Shown here one piece after another: positions 9,631-17,259 of a DNA stretch of 64,000 bases. Positions within the stretch are counted from its first letter, which is position 1, and each line of letters opens with the position of its first letter. This stretch comes from Paenibacillus sp. 19GGS1-52 (GTDB taxonomy: Bacteria; Bacillota; Bacilli; Paenibacillales; Paenibacillaceae), in NCBI RefSeq assembly GCF_022369515.1, contig NZ_CP059724.1, forward strand, positions 2,914,001 through 2,978,000, written 5' to 3'. The notes beneath the pieces are model-generated. The model searched no databases and had not been told where the DNA came from. It worked only from the letters and a program-made list of their open reading frames with translations. A program made the translations under genes and the position numbers.

Positions 9631-10911
9631 TTGACTAATAATGGGTTTCATCATGGCAACGCCGCAGGCATGCGTATTCACGTATTGCCGACAAAGGCTT
9701 TTAAGACTTTCGCCATCTCACTTTATGCCGGTGTTCCGCTTGACGAGGACACAGTTACTCCTACAGCGTTGGTTCCTTTTGTACTTCGCCGAGGCACAGC
9801 ATCCTATCCGGAGACAACACAATTCCGTGAACGTCTAGAAGAGCTGTACGGAGCAGGCTTCGGTTTTGATATTTACAAAAGAGGAGATTACCAGATCGTT
9901 CAATTCCGGATGGATACGATTAATGATTCCTTTGTACAAAGCAAGGAGAGCCTGCTTGCCGAATCGTTCGCTTTTCTAGGTGATGTATTAACACAACCCT
10001 TGCTGGAGGATGGAAGCTTCCGCCCGTCTTACGTGGCAACTGAACGTGAAACGGTACGTAAAAAACTCGAAGCTATCGTAAACGATAAGGCCCGTTATGC
10101 AGCTGAACGCTGTATTGAGGAAATGTGCCGCTTGGAACCTTACCGTCTGCATCCGCTTGGTCAAAGAGCTGATCTTGAGGGTATTACTCCGGAGAATCTA
10201 TACCAGTCCTACAAATCCTGGCTCGATGGAGCCATTCTTGATCTCTATGTAGTCGGTGATACTACACCGGAGGAAGTGGAGAAGCTAGTCAAACGTCACT
10301 TCGGTGGTGATAAGGCAGATACAGGGATATACTCTTCCAAATTTACGCCTGTTGCGGTAAATGAGGTCCGGACGATCGAAGAGAAACTGGATGTCAATCA
10401 GGGCAAGCTGAACATGGGACTGCGAACCTCTATTACCTACAAGGATGATACATATGCGACTGCGCTTATGTACAACGGAATATTCGGTGGATACCCACAC
10501 TCAAAGCTGTTTGTCAATGTGCGTGAGAAGGAAAGCCTAGCTTATTATGCCTCTTCCCGCTATGACGGCCATAAGGGAATTGGAACGATCCAATCGGGTA
10601 TCGAAGCTAAGAATTACGGCAAAGCAGTCGATATCATACGCAAGCAGCTCGATGAGATGAAGGCTGGAAATATCAGTGATTTAGAGCTGAGCCAGACTAA
10701 AGCGATGATCCGCAATCTGCTCTCCGAAATTCAGGATTCCGCTTTTGAAATGATTTCCTTCGATTTTAATCGCCAGATATCCGGAAAAGATCGGTCAACA
10801 CTGGAGCTGATTGAGCAGGTGGAAGCAATAGGAGCTGAAGAAGTGAAGGCTGCTGCTGATACTTTTCAGCTGGATACGATTTATTTCTTGACAGGGCAGA
10901 AGGAGGAATAG
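9631..10911 (+). CDS. ymfF: M16-family peptidase-like protein YmfF (zinc motif absent)
   Basis: A 426-residue insulinase-fold protein, the length and position of B. subtilis YmfF (AlbE-like). The N-terminal half should carry the HxxEH zinc motif of M16 peptidases but does not; the matching stretch reads TQFRERLEELYG. It is therefore probably the non-catalytic partner of YmfH, as in two-subunit M16 peptidases such as mitochondrial processing peptidase. TTG 9631 is chosen because AAAGGAG at 9616-9622 is too close to the in-frame TTG at 9625. The stop is two bases before ymfH. Substrate unknown. Confidence 0.88.
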   Translation: MTNNGFHHGNAAGMRIHVLPTKAFKTFAISLYAGVPLDEDTVTPTALVPFVLRRGTASYPETTQFRERLEELYGAGFGFDIYKRGDYQIVQFRMDTINDSFVQSKESLLAESFAFLGDVLTQPLLEDGSFRPSYVATERETVRKKLEAIVNDKARYAAERCIEEMCRLEPYRLHPLGQRADLEGITPENLYQSYKSWLDGAILDLYVVGDTTPEEVEKLVKRHFGGDKADTGIYSSKFTPVAVNEVRTIEEKLDVNQGKLNMGLRTSITYKDDTYATALMYNGIFGGYPHSKLFVNVREKESLAYYASSRYDGHKGIGTIQSGIEAKNYGKAVDIIRKQLDEMKAGNISDLELSQTKAMIRNLLSEIQDSAFEMISFDFNRQISGKDRSTLELIEQVEAIGAEEVKAAADTFQLDTIYFLTGQKEE

Positions 10912-10913
10912 CG

Positions 10914-12194
10914 ATGGAAAAGATTCATTACGAGAGACTTCAAGAAACGCTCTATCACGAGGTTATGGATAATGGTCTTCAGGTATATGTACTTCCAAAG
11001 CCGGACTTCCTGAAAACCTATGCTACTTTTGCAACTAAATTTGGTTCGGTGGACAATCACTTTCGTGTTGCTAATGGAGAAGAGACTCAGGTCCCTGACG
11101 GGATAGCCCATTTTCTGGAGCACAAAATGTTTGAAGAACCTGAAGGTGATATTTTCGCAACCTTTGCTTCAAATGGAGCATCTGCGAATGCTTTTACAAG
11201 CTTTGATCAAACCGTGTATTTGTTCTCGGCCACAGAGAATATTGAGACTAACCTCAGCACGCTTGTAGACTTTGTTCAGAACCCTTATTTCACGGATGAG
11301 AATGTGGAGAAGGAAAAAGGGATTATTGGGCAGGAAATCAATATGTATGCAGACAATCCAGACTGGCGTGTATACTTCGGACTGATTGAAGCGATGTATG
11401 CCAAGCATCCGGTTCATATTGATATTGCCGGTACTATAGAGTCAATAGATACGATTACAAAGGAGACACTGTATACTTGTTACCACTCCTTTTATCATCC
11501 CAGCAATATGCTGTTATTTGTCGTTGGCGGTGTGGAGCCAGAGAAGGTGTTCTCGCTCATCCGTGCTAATCAGGGCAAGAAGTCATACGAGAAGCAGGGC
11601 GAAATCAACCGTATTTTTGAAGCGGAGCCTGAGGAAGTCGCCAAGAAGCATCTGGAGAGCAAACTTGCGGTTTCCATGCCCAAGATTATGTTTGGTTTTA
11701 AGGAAAAAGAAGAAGGACTTACGGGTGAAGCAGCGGTGCGTCGTGATCTTACGACCAAGCTGATGCTGGATTTGCTGCTTGGAAGCAGCACGGTGTTGTA
11801 TCAGAAGCTATATGATGCGGATCTGATCTCCGACAGCTTTGGTCATGAGTTTAACAGCTCTCCACAATATGCTTTTTCAGCGATTGGCGGGGATACCAAG
11901 GACCCTGATTTACTACTTCAGCGGATTAAGGAAGAAGTGAATCTACTGCTGGAGTCAGGCTTCGCGGAGAAGGATTTTGAGCGGGCCCGCAAAAAGAAAA
12001 TCGGTGGCTATTTGCGCATGTTGAATTCACCGGAAAGCATTGCCCACGAATTCACACGTTACCAGTTCCGTGGTGGTGATCTGTTCGAAGTGTTGCCTAT
12101 TTATGAATCCATAACACTAGATGAAGTTAACAAGCGCCTGCATGATCATGTGGATTGGGAGCAGCTCGCAGTTTCGTTGGTGGTGAGTCCTTAG
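10914..12194 (+). CDS. ymfH: M16-family zinc metallopeptidase YmfH
   Basis: The catalytic partner of YmfF, 426 residues. The inverted zinc motif HFLEH is at residues 66-70 (H66, E69, H70), in GIAHFLEHKMFEEP, and a downstream glutamate in the NVEKEKGIIGQEI stretch fits the third ligand. M16 peptidases close like clamshells around short peptides, and the YmfF/YmfH pair probably forms such a chamber. ATG 10914 follows AGGAGGAATAGCG. The gene is tightly spaced with ymfF upstream and ymfI downstream, as in Bacillus. No signal peptide, so cytoplasmic. Confidence 0.92.
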   Translation: MEKIHYERLQETLYHEVMDNGLQVYVLPKPDFLKTYATFATKFGSVDNHFRVANGEETQVPDGIAHFLEHKMFEEPEGDIFATFASNGASANAFTSFDQTVYLFSATENIETNLSTLVDFVQNPYFTDENVEKEKGIIGQEINMYADNPDWRVYFGLIEAMYAKHPVHIDIAGTIESIDTITKETLYTCYHSFYHPSNMLLFVVGGVEPEKVFSLIRANQGKKSYEKQGEINRIFEAEPEEVAKKHLESKLAVSMPKIMFGFKEKEEGLTGEAAVRRDLTTKLMLDLLLGSSTVLYQKLYDADLISDSFGHEFNSSPQYAFSAIGGDTKDPDLLLQRIKEEVNLLLESGFAEKDFERARKKKIGGYLRMLNSPESIAHEFTRYQFRGGDLFEVLPIYESITLDEVNKRLHDHVDWEQLAVSLVVSP

Positions 12195-12203
12195 GTGGCT
12201 ATT

Positions 12204-12962
12204 ATGGGAGAGAACAGTAAGCCTATAGGGGAAATGACAGTGCTAGTTACTGGAGGCAGCGGAGGAATTGGCGGAGCTATAGCCGAGCGCTTTGCTTCTG
12301 TAGGAATGAACATTGTCATTCACTACATGAATTCGCACGAAGCTGCAAATGATGTAGCCAGACGGTGTATGGCCCTTGGCGCAAAAGTGATGACGGTGAC
12401 TGCGGATATGAAAGACCGCAGTCAGCTTTTGCGTATGGCCGAAAGACTCGAGAGCAGCGGAATGCAGCCTGATATTCTTGTGAATAATGCTGGCAAATCG
12501 CATTATGGGATGCTTGCCGATGTGACTGAAGAAGAATGGGATGATATTATGGCTGTCAACCTGAAAGGGACCTTTCTGTGCAGCCAGATTTTCATGCCCT
12601 ATATGGTTTCCCAGCGCTATGGACGAATTGTGAACGTCTCGTCGGTGTGGGGAATTTCGGGAGCCTCTTGCGAAGTAGCCTATTCTGCCAGTAAGGGTGG
12701 TGTCAACGCTTTTACCAAAGCGTTAGCTAAAGAGCTGGCACCTTCCGGTGTGACCGTAAATGCTGTGGCACCCGGAGCAGTTAACACCGCCATGCTGGAT
12801 AATCTTCAGGAGGATGAAATGCGTATGTTAGAGGAGGAGATTCCGGCTGGACGCCTGGCCTCTCCCCATGAAATATCTTCACTTGTTTATTTTCTGGCAC
12901 TGCCCGAATCGGGCTACATCACGGGTCAGATCATTAGTCCTAACGGTGGCTGGATAACCTGA
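12204..12962 (+). CDS. ymfI: Short-chain dehydrogenase YmfI (FabG-like)
   Basis: A classical NAD(P)-dependent SDR of about 252 residues. It has the dinucleotide motif TGGSGGIG, NNAG, the catalytic serine in NVSSVWG and YSASK (Tyr and Lys of the active site). It closes the ymfF-ymfH-ymfI unit. Three starts are possible: GTG 12195, ATG 12204 and ATG 12234. I prefer 12204, because AGGTGG at 12193-12198 precedes it, but the first ten residues are uncertain. Substrate is unknown; similarity to 3-oxoacyl-ACP reductase does not prove a fatty-acid role. Outcome for the start: moderate confidence; for the family: high. Confidence 0.85.
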   Translation: MGENSKPIGEMTVLVTGGSGGIGGAIAERFASVGMNIVIHYMNSHEAANDVARRCMALGAKVMTVTADMKDRSQLLRMAERLESSGMQPDILVNNAGKSHYGMLADVTEEEWDDIMAVNLKGTFLCSQIFMPYMVSQRYGRIVNVSSVWGISGASCEVAYSASKGGVNAFTKALAKELAPSGVTVNAVAPGAVNTAMLDNLQEDEMRMLEEEIPAGRLASPHEISSLVYFLALPESGYITGQIISPNGGWIT

Positions 12963-13098
12963 TGCTTTAAGCTGGAGAAATACACCAGCATAAGATCATC
13001 CGACCTGAGACATATTATAACTGTTGATTTTAAATCTCACGTAAGGCGGCCAGTACTCGAAGTCGGTAATGGACCGTAAACATGAAGGAGGATTTAAG

Positions 13099-13362
13099 AT
13101 GTCAACAGAAAATACTGTAATCAAGAATTTCGATACCTGGAAAAAATTTCTAGGTGAACGGGTCGTACAGGCGGAGAAAATCGGGATGAGCGAAGAGACG
13201 ATCACTAAGCTTGCCTTTGAAATCGGGGAATTCCTCGATAATAAGGTCGATCCAGCGAACTCTTCGAACCGCGCGATCAAAGAACTGTGGGATGTTGGCG
13301 ATGACGGAGATAAGAAGACCATTGCCAAACTCATGGTCAAGCTGGCGAAGAATAACGCATAA
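13099..13362 (+). CDS. ymfJ: DUF3243 family protein YmfJ
   Basis: An 87-residue protein with the DUF3243 pattern: NFDTWKKFLGERVxxAE, then a helical KxAxxIGEFLDxxVDPxNxxxRxIKELW segment, ending in a lysine-rich tail. B. subtilis YmfJ is 85 residues and sits in the same place. ATG 13099 follows AAGGAGG with good spacing. Function unknown; it is a small, soluble, mostly helical protein. A terminator follows, so it is transcribed separately from ymfK. Confidence 0.9.
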   Translation: MSTENTVIKNFDTWKKFLGERVVQAEKIGMSEETITKLAFEIGEFLDNKVDPANSSNRAIKELWDVGDDGDKKTIAKLMVKLAKNNA

Positions 13363-13373
13363 GCTTGCGGAAC

Positions 13374-13397
13374 AAGCTCCCCTTGAGGGAGCTTTTC
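13374..13397 (+). terminator. Terminator after ymfJ
   Basis: AAGCTCCC pairs with GGGAGCTT around a short loop, followed by TTCTGC and a T-rich stretch. Confidence 0.75.
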
Positions 13398-13538
13398 TGC
13401 AATTTTACAGACTGACCTTGCCTTTCAAATTTTTTTTATATATCATTAACATGACCCTTGTTTCAGATCGCTTTGTTGAATCAGAGCTTTTTTTACGTCT
13501 GGCAAAGTATAGGGAAAAGGAATCTATGAGGTGTACAG

Positions 13539-14306
13539 GTGGAGTATAAACAATGGTATATGGAATATAAGATACATAAGAACAGACCCGGTCTGCTCGG
13601 TGATATCGCTTCGATGTTGGGAATGCTGGAGGTTAACATTCTGACGATTAACGGAGTTGAAGGGAAAACTCGCGGAATGCTGCTGGAAACGAATGATGAT
13701 GAGAAAATTATGCTGATGGGCGAAATGCTCAAGAAGGTAGATAATATTACGGTTACAGCTCTGCGTACTCCAAGACTTGTGGACAAGCTGGCTGTCCGGC
13801 ATGGACGATATATAGACAGGGATTCTGACGATCGTAAGACCTTCCGCTTCACACGTGATGAGCTGGGTCTGTTGGTGGATTTCCTCGGTGAGCTTTTTAA
13901 AAGAGAGGGCAATCAGGTTATTGGTCTTCGCGGAATGCCGCGTGTTGGTAAAACGGAATCCATTATTGCGGGAAGTGTCTGTTCGATGAAGCGTTGGACG
14001 TTTGTATCCTCAACCCTTTTACGGCAGACTGTCCGCAGTCAGCTTGCTGAAGATGAGCTAAACCCAAACAATGTATTCATTATTGATGGTATAGTTAGTA
14101 CAATACGTTCCAATGAGAAGCATTACAACTTGCTGCAGAAGGTTATGAGTATGCCTAGCACAAAGGTTATTGAGCATCCAGATATTTTTGTGCGTGAGTC
14201 TGATTACACGTTCGATGATTTTGATATCATTATTGAACTGCGCAATAATCCCACAGAAGAGATATTGTATGAATCATTTACAGCAAGCTATAGCGATGAT
14301 CTATAG
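13539..14306 (+). CDS. ymfK: DUF3388 family protein YmfK (ACT-like domain plus P-loop)
   Basis: A 255-residue protein of the YmfK family. The N-terminal part (about 1-75) has an ACT-like fold signature, KNRPGLLGDIASMLGMLEVNI. The central part carries a P-loop, GMPRVGKTES, from about residue 132, and a Walker-B-like VFIIDGIV. It may be a small-molecule-sensing nucleotide-binding protein; no function is established that I know of. GTG 13539 follows TGAGGTG at the right distance. It lies between ymfJ and rodZ as in Bacillus. Confidence 0.85.
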   Translation: MEYKQWYMEYKIHKNRPGLLGDIASMLGMLEVNILTINGVEGKTRGMLLETNDDEKIMLMGEMLKKVDNITVTALRTPRLVDKLAVRHGRYIDRDSDDRKTFRFTRDELGLLVDFLGELFKREGNQVIGLRGMPRVGKTESIIAGSVCSMKRWTFVSSTLLRQTVRSQLAEDELNPNNVFIIDGIVSTIRSNEKHYNLLQKVMSMPSTKVIEHPDIFVRESDYTFDDFDIIIELRNNPTEEILYESFTASYSDDL

Positions 14307-14316
14307 AACAAGCTAC

Positions 14317-14388
14317 ACATCGAAGATTATGCTTACAAAACTTAGTGAATTACGAAGTTGTACATCGAAGATTATGCTTACAAAACTT
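14317..14388 (+). repeat. 27-bp direct repeat before rodZ
   Basis: The same 27 bases (starting ACATCGAAGATTATGC) occur at 14317-14343 and 14362-14388, 45 bases apart. The second copy directly precedes the rodZ ribosome site. It looks like a recent local duplication. Confidence 0.9.
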
Positions 14389-14402
14389 TAGGAGGTGATG
14401 GT

Positions 14403-15359
14403 ATGTCGGAACTGGGCCGGCATTTGAAGGAAGCTCGTCTGCAAAAAGGGATGAGCCTTGATGATGTCCAGGAAGTAACAAAAATTCGCAAAAAATATTT
14501 GGAAGCCATCGAGGCGGAGGATTACAAGGTGCTCCCCGGTAGTTTTTATGTACGGGCGTTTATCAAAACCTACGCTGAGGCAGTTGGCGTCAATCCCGAT
14601 GAACTGTTAGAGGAACATGGCAACGTACCTGTACCTCAGGTGGAATCGACTATGGAAACGGTGATTCAAAAGCGCAGTCGCAGACCGGAAACGGAACGGA
14701 ATGCGAAGTGGCTGCCTACACTATTAATGTGGACTTTCCCTATATTAATTATTGTAGTGATTTATATGTATGCCTCACAGCTTAACAAATCAGATACCAA
14801 GCAAATCGATCCGGTCAAGCTGACTGACGCAGAGCAAGACCCACAGACTGCTCAAACCGCCCCACCAGCGGCTGGTGGGGGCGTAGTGGTGCCATCAGCC
14901 TCATCAGGAGCAGATGTAGGCGGAGCAACTGCGCAAACGACTACAGAGCCAACAGCAACGCCAACTCCTTCTCCGTCTCCTTCCACGCAAGCAGTTACAG
15001 TAACGGAGGATGGCAAATCGGGAAAAACAACGATATTCAAGGTCTCAGCTCCCCCAGGCAGCGCAGTACAGGTAGAGATTGCTGCCACTGGAGTGAGCTG
15101 GCTTGAAGTCTATAATGGCGAGAACTCCAAGGGTGAGAAGCTGTCTTTTGGCAATACTGCTGCAGGAGATACAATGAGCTTTACTCTTGGAAGTGCAGGG
15201 ATGTATATTAAATCAGGTTATTCACCTGCTACCACGGTCACGGTTAATGGCCAGGTCATTACCGATGGGAAAACCTCTTCACGTTTTCTTGTTAAGCTTG
15301 ATGAGGGAACGCCCAGTAGTACACCTGATACTGGACAGAATAGCGAAACGAGTCAATAG
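14403..15359 (+). CDS. rodZ: RodZ-like cell-shape protein (YmfM)
   Basis: A bitopic membrane protein that links MreB filaments to the wall-synthesis machinery. An N-terminal helix-turn-helix of HTH_25 type (about residues 1-70, LGRHLKEARLQKGMSLDDVQE) is followed by a basic juxtamembrane stretch and one membrane span (about 100-123, LLMWTFPILIIVVIYMY). A Ala/Thr/Pro-rich external linker (about 140-205) and a C-terminal DUF4115 beta domain complete it. ATG 14403 follows AGGAGGTGATGGT. A longer in-frame reading from 14358 only arises from the 27-bp duplication. Length 318 residues. It sits directly after ymfK as in Bacillus. Confidence 0.9.
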   Translation: MSELGRHLKEARLQKGMSLDDVQEVTKIRKKYLEAIEAEDYKVLPGSFYVRAFIKTYAEAVGVNPDELLEEHGNVPVPQVESTMETVIQKRSRRPETERNAKWLPTLLMWTFPILIIVVIYMYASQLNKSDTKQIDPVKLTDAEQDPQTAQTAPPAAGGGVVVPSASSGADVGGATAQTTTEPTATPTPSPSPSTQAVTVTEDGKSGKTTIFKVSAPPGSAVQVEIAATGVSWLEVYNGENSKGEKLSFGNTAAGDTMSFTLGSAGMYIKSGYSPATTVTVNGQVITDGKTSSRFLVKLDEGTPSSTPDTGQNSETSQ

Positions 15360-15368
15360 AGGATAGAT

Positions 15369-15605
15369 ATGTATAGACTTTGGTTTTCTGGAGAACCTAA
15401 GAATGAATTACAGTTCTTACGCCAAAGTGAGGTGTATTCTCTCATGACCGTCAGTTGGATCGTAGCAGGACTAGGTGTTATCGTCAGTCTCTTCGGGTAT
15501 TATTTGACACCGGGCGCCTGGGGCTATGGAATTCTTGGTTTTGGACTGGCACATATCTACCTTGGAATTCTGGATATGTTCCGGAATCCTGCCCGCAGTA
15601 GATAA
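15369..15605 (+). CDS. Small two-span membrane protein, unknown
   Basis: I do not recognise this 78-residue protein. Two hydrophobic segments (about residues 27-46, TVSWIVAGLGVIVSLFGYYL, and 49-68) are separated by a short turn (TPGAW), and a short basic tail follows. ATG 15369 follows AGAGGATAG ten bases after the rodZ stop, so it is very likely co-transcribed with rodZ. That suggests an envelope or cell-shape role, but nothing in the sequence proves it. Confidence 0.65.
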   Translation: MYRLWFSGEPKNELQFLRQSEVYSLMTVSWIVAGLGVIVSLFGYYLTPGAWGYGILGFGLAHIYLGILDMFRNPARSR

Positions 15606-15720
15606 CTGTCAGAGTAGTGGCCGTCTCCTAGGGAAGAGGGAATCTCTTGGAGGCGTGTTTTATGTAATTAAGCCTGTATATCTGCCTTAGTAGATGAGCA
15701 GGAGCTAGCTTCAGCATAAA

Positions 15721-15746
15721 AGCTCCACTTTGGTGGGGCTGTTTTC
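15721..15746 (+). terminator. Terminator after the rodZ operon
   Basis: AGCTCCAC/GTGGGGCT stem with a TTTG loop, followed by GTTTTC. A weaker hairpin lies upstream around 15618-15655. Confidence 0.7.
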
Positions 15747-15842
15747 TATGCTAGGTTGCTTTTTTTCTTTTCATAATTAGACTTGGGAGACCCTTTCTCA
15801 TATAATAGTAGCAGAATAAACGCAAGCAAAGGACGTGGAGTA

Positions 15843-16334
15843 ATGAGTTCGGAATGTTCATTTGACATCTTATCCAAGATGGATATGCAGGAACTGACCA
15901 ATGCAATCCATCAGACCGAAAAGGAAATCGATAACCGTTTTGACTTTAAGAACAGCAAGAGCAGCCTCAAACTCGAGAAGGATGCGCTAATTATCGCTTC
16001 TGAAGATGAATTTAAACTAAATGCCGTCATTGATATTTTACAGACCAAGATGGTTAAGAGAGGTATCACGCTCAAGAATCTGGATTTTGGCACCATTGAA
16101 CCAGCGTCTTTAGGAAGTGTACGCCAGCGCTTGGGCCTCAAGCAAGGAATTGATCAAGAGAATGCCAAGAAGATCAACATTCTGATTCGCGACTCCAAGC
16201 TGAAGGTAAAGAGTCAAATTCAGGGTGATCAAATCCGCGTCACTGGAAAAAGCCGTGATGATATGCAAGAGATCATGCAACTTCTGCGAAAAGCTGATTT
16301 GCCGTTGGATTTGCAGTTTAACAATTTCAAGTAA
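15843..16334 (+). CDS. yajQ: YajQ-family nucleotide-binding protein
   Basis: A 163-residue YajQ protein with two ferredoxin-like halves. It starts with the family signature SFDILSKMDMQELTNAI and contains the conserved KxxSSLKLEKDALIIASEDEFK segment, and ends RKADLPLDLQFNNFK. YajQ proteins bind RNA/nucleotides, and a Xanthomonas member binds cyclic di-GMP; the ligand here is unknown. ATG 15843 gives the exact family length. It is monocistronic, between two terminators. A c-di-GMP protein is encoded at 26,001, but no direct link is visible. Confidence 0.93.
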   Translation: MSSECSFDILSKMDMQELTNAIHQTEKEIDNRFDFKNSKSSLKLEKDALIIASEDEFKLNAVIDILQTKMVKRGITLKNLDFGTIEPASLGSVRQRLGLKQGIDQENAKKINILIRDSKLKVKSQIQGDQIRVTGKSRDDMQEIMQLLRKADLPLDLQFNNFK

Positions 16335-16343
16335 GTTCTCGTA

Positions 16344-16394
16344 CCCCGCAGTGCTTGCCAGCACCTATTTTGCGGGGTGCTTTCTGTTTTTTTG
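16344..16394 (+). terminator. Terminator after yajQ
   Basis: CCCCGCA pairs with TGCGGGG across a 20-base loop, with an inner GTGCT/AGCAC stem, followed by a T-rich stretch ending in seven T. Confidence 0.75.
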
Positions 16395-16475
16395 ACACTC
16401 ATTTGTGGCTATAATATACTTGCTTAAGAAATGTGGATTAACGTTTTTGTATGAATGATCAGGGGAGGAACTTCA

Positions 16476-17063
16476 GTGAATTTGCCCAACCGCATCACGC
16501 TTGCTCGCATTTGTCTTATTCCAATTATGATGTTTTTTTTGCTGGTGAATTTTAGCTTTTATCCAGAGCCAATACATTGGGGCTCATTCCAGCTTTCCAT
16601 TAACCATCTGATAGCGGCTGTAATATTCTTGCTTGCTGCCAGCACGGATGGGATAGATGGTTACATCGCTAGGAAATATAATATGGTCACCAATCTGGGC
16701 AAACTGCTCGATCCCCTTGCGGACAAGCTGCTGGTATCAGCAGTATTGATTTCTTTAGTGGAGCTGGGTAGATGTGATTCATGGATTGTGATTGTTATTA
16801 TCAGTCGGGAGTTTGCAGTAACCGGACTTCGCCAGGTAGCGCTGCTTGAAGGAAAGGTAGTAGCCGCCAGTAAATGGGGGAAAGTAAAGACAGTTGTCCA
16901 AATTATTGCGATTTCTTTGCTGCTGCTTAATAACTTTCCATTTCAGTTCATTAGCATTCCTGTAGATGAGATTGCTATTTGGGCCGCAGCAATCATCACT
17001 ATTTATTCTGGTATTGATTATTTCGTGAAGAACAAGGATTTGCTTCAGCTTCACAATGCATAG
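16476..17063 (+). CDS. pgsA: CDP-diacylglycerol-glycerol-3-phosphate 3-phosphatidyltransferase
   Basis: An integral membrane enzyme that makes phosphatidylglycerol phosphate, the committed step to phosphatidylglycerol and cardiolipin. It has about five or six hydrophobic segments. The CDP-alcohol phosphotransferase motif DG(x)2AR(x)8G(x)3D(x)3D is complete, running from STDGIDGYIAR to LLDPLADK. GTG 16476 follows GGGGAGGAA at 16462-16470. Length 195 residues, normal for PgsA. The order pgsA-cinA-recA is conserved across Bacillales. A terminator follows at 17083. Confidence 0.94.
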   Translation: MNLPNRITLARICLIPIMMFFLLVNFSFYPEPIHWGSFQLSINHLIAAVIFLLAASTDGIDGYIARKYNMVTNLGKLLDPLADKLLVSAVLISLVELGRCDSWIVIVIISREFAVTGLRQVALLEGKVVAASKWGKVKTVVQIIAISLLLLNNFPFQFISIPVDEIAIWAAAIITIYSGIDYFVKNKDLLQLHNA

Positions 17064-17082
17064 GCTGAAGAAGAGTGTGAAG

Positions 17083-17111
17083 CAATAGGTATAGTGCCTA
17101 TTGTTTTTTTT
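17083..17111 (+). terminator. Terminator after pgsA
   Basis: CAATAGG/CCTATTG stem, loop TATAGTG, then eight T. Confidence 0.88.
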
Positions 17112-17211
17112 AAAGATAAGAATTTATATATTTGACGCGATAATTTATCCTTATCTTTCTCGAAGAAACGGGTGCCGTCCATATAATGGACGGCAAAGCC
17201 GTTTCTTCTTG
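17111..17211 (-). repeat. Copy A of a ~100-bp two-hairpin intergenic element
   Basis: Read on the minus strand, it starts CAAGAAGAAACGG. It forms a long hairpin (outer stem GAAGAAACGG/CCGTTTCTTC, inner stem TGCCGTCCAT/ATGGACGGCA, 17162-17208). A second hairpin follows, AAAGATAAG/CTTATCTTT (17112-17120 with 17150-17158, 29-nt loop). The element recurs at 22579-22678 on the plus strand, with the same layout, the same ATAAGGATAAA block and a compensatory change in the second stem. It lies between pgsA and cinA and carries no gene. Confidence 0.75.
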
Positions 17212-17259
17212 CGAAATATCAGTTATGCAAACTCTACAACTAGGAGGCGAAAGCCAGCT

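Noticed and set aside
17162..17208. Long hairpin before cinA as a terminator
   Set aside because: It lacks a T-run in either direction and recurs with the same second hairpin at 22,579, so it is treated as part of a repeat element.
17101..17259. In-frame N-terminal extension of CinA
   Set aside because: It runs through the pgsA terminator T-run and the hairpin element, has no ribosome site, and the family start is at ATG 17260.
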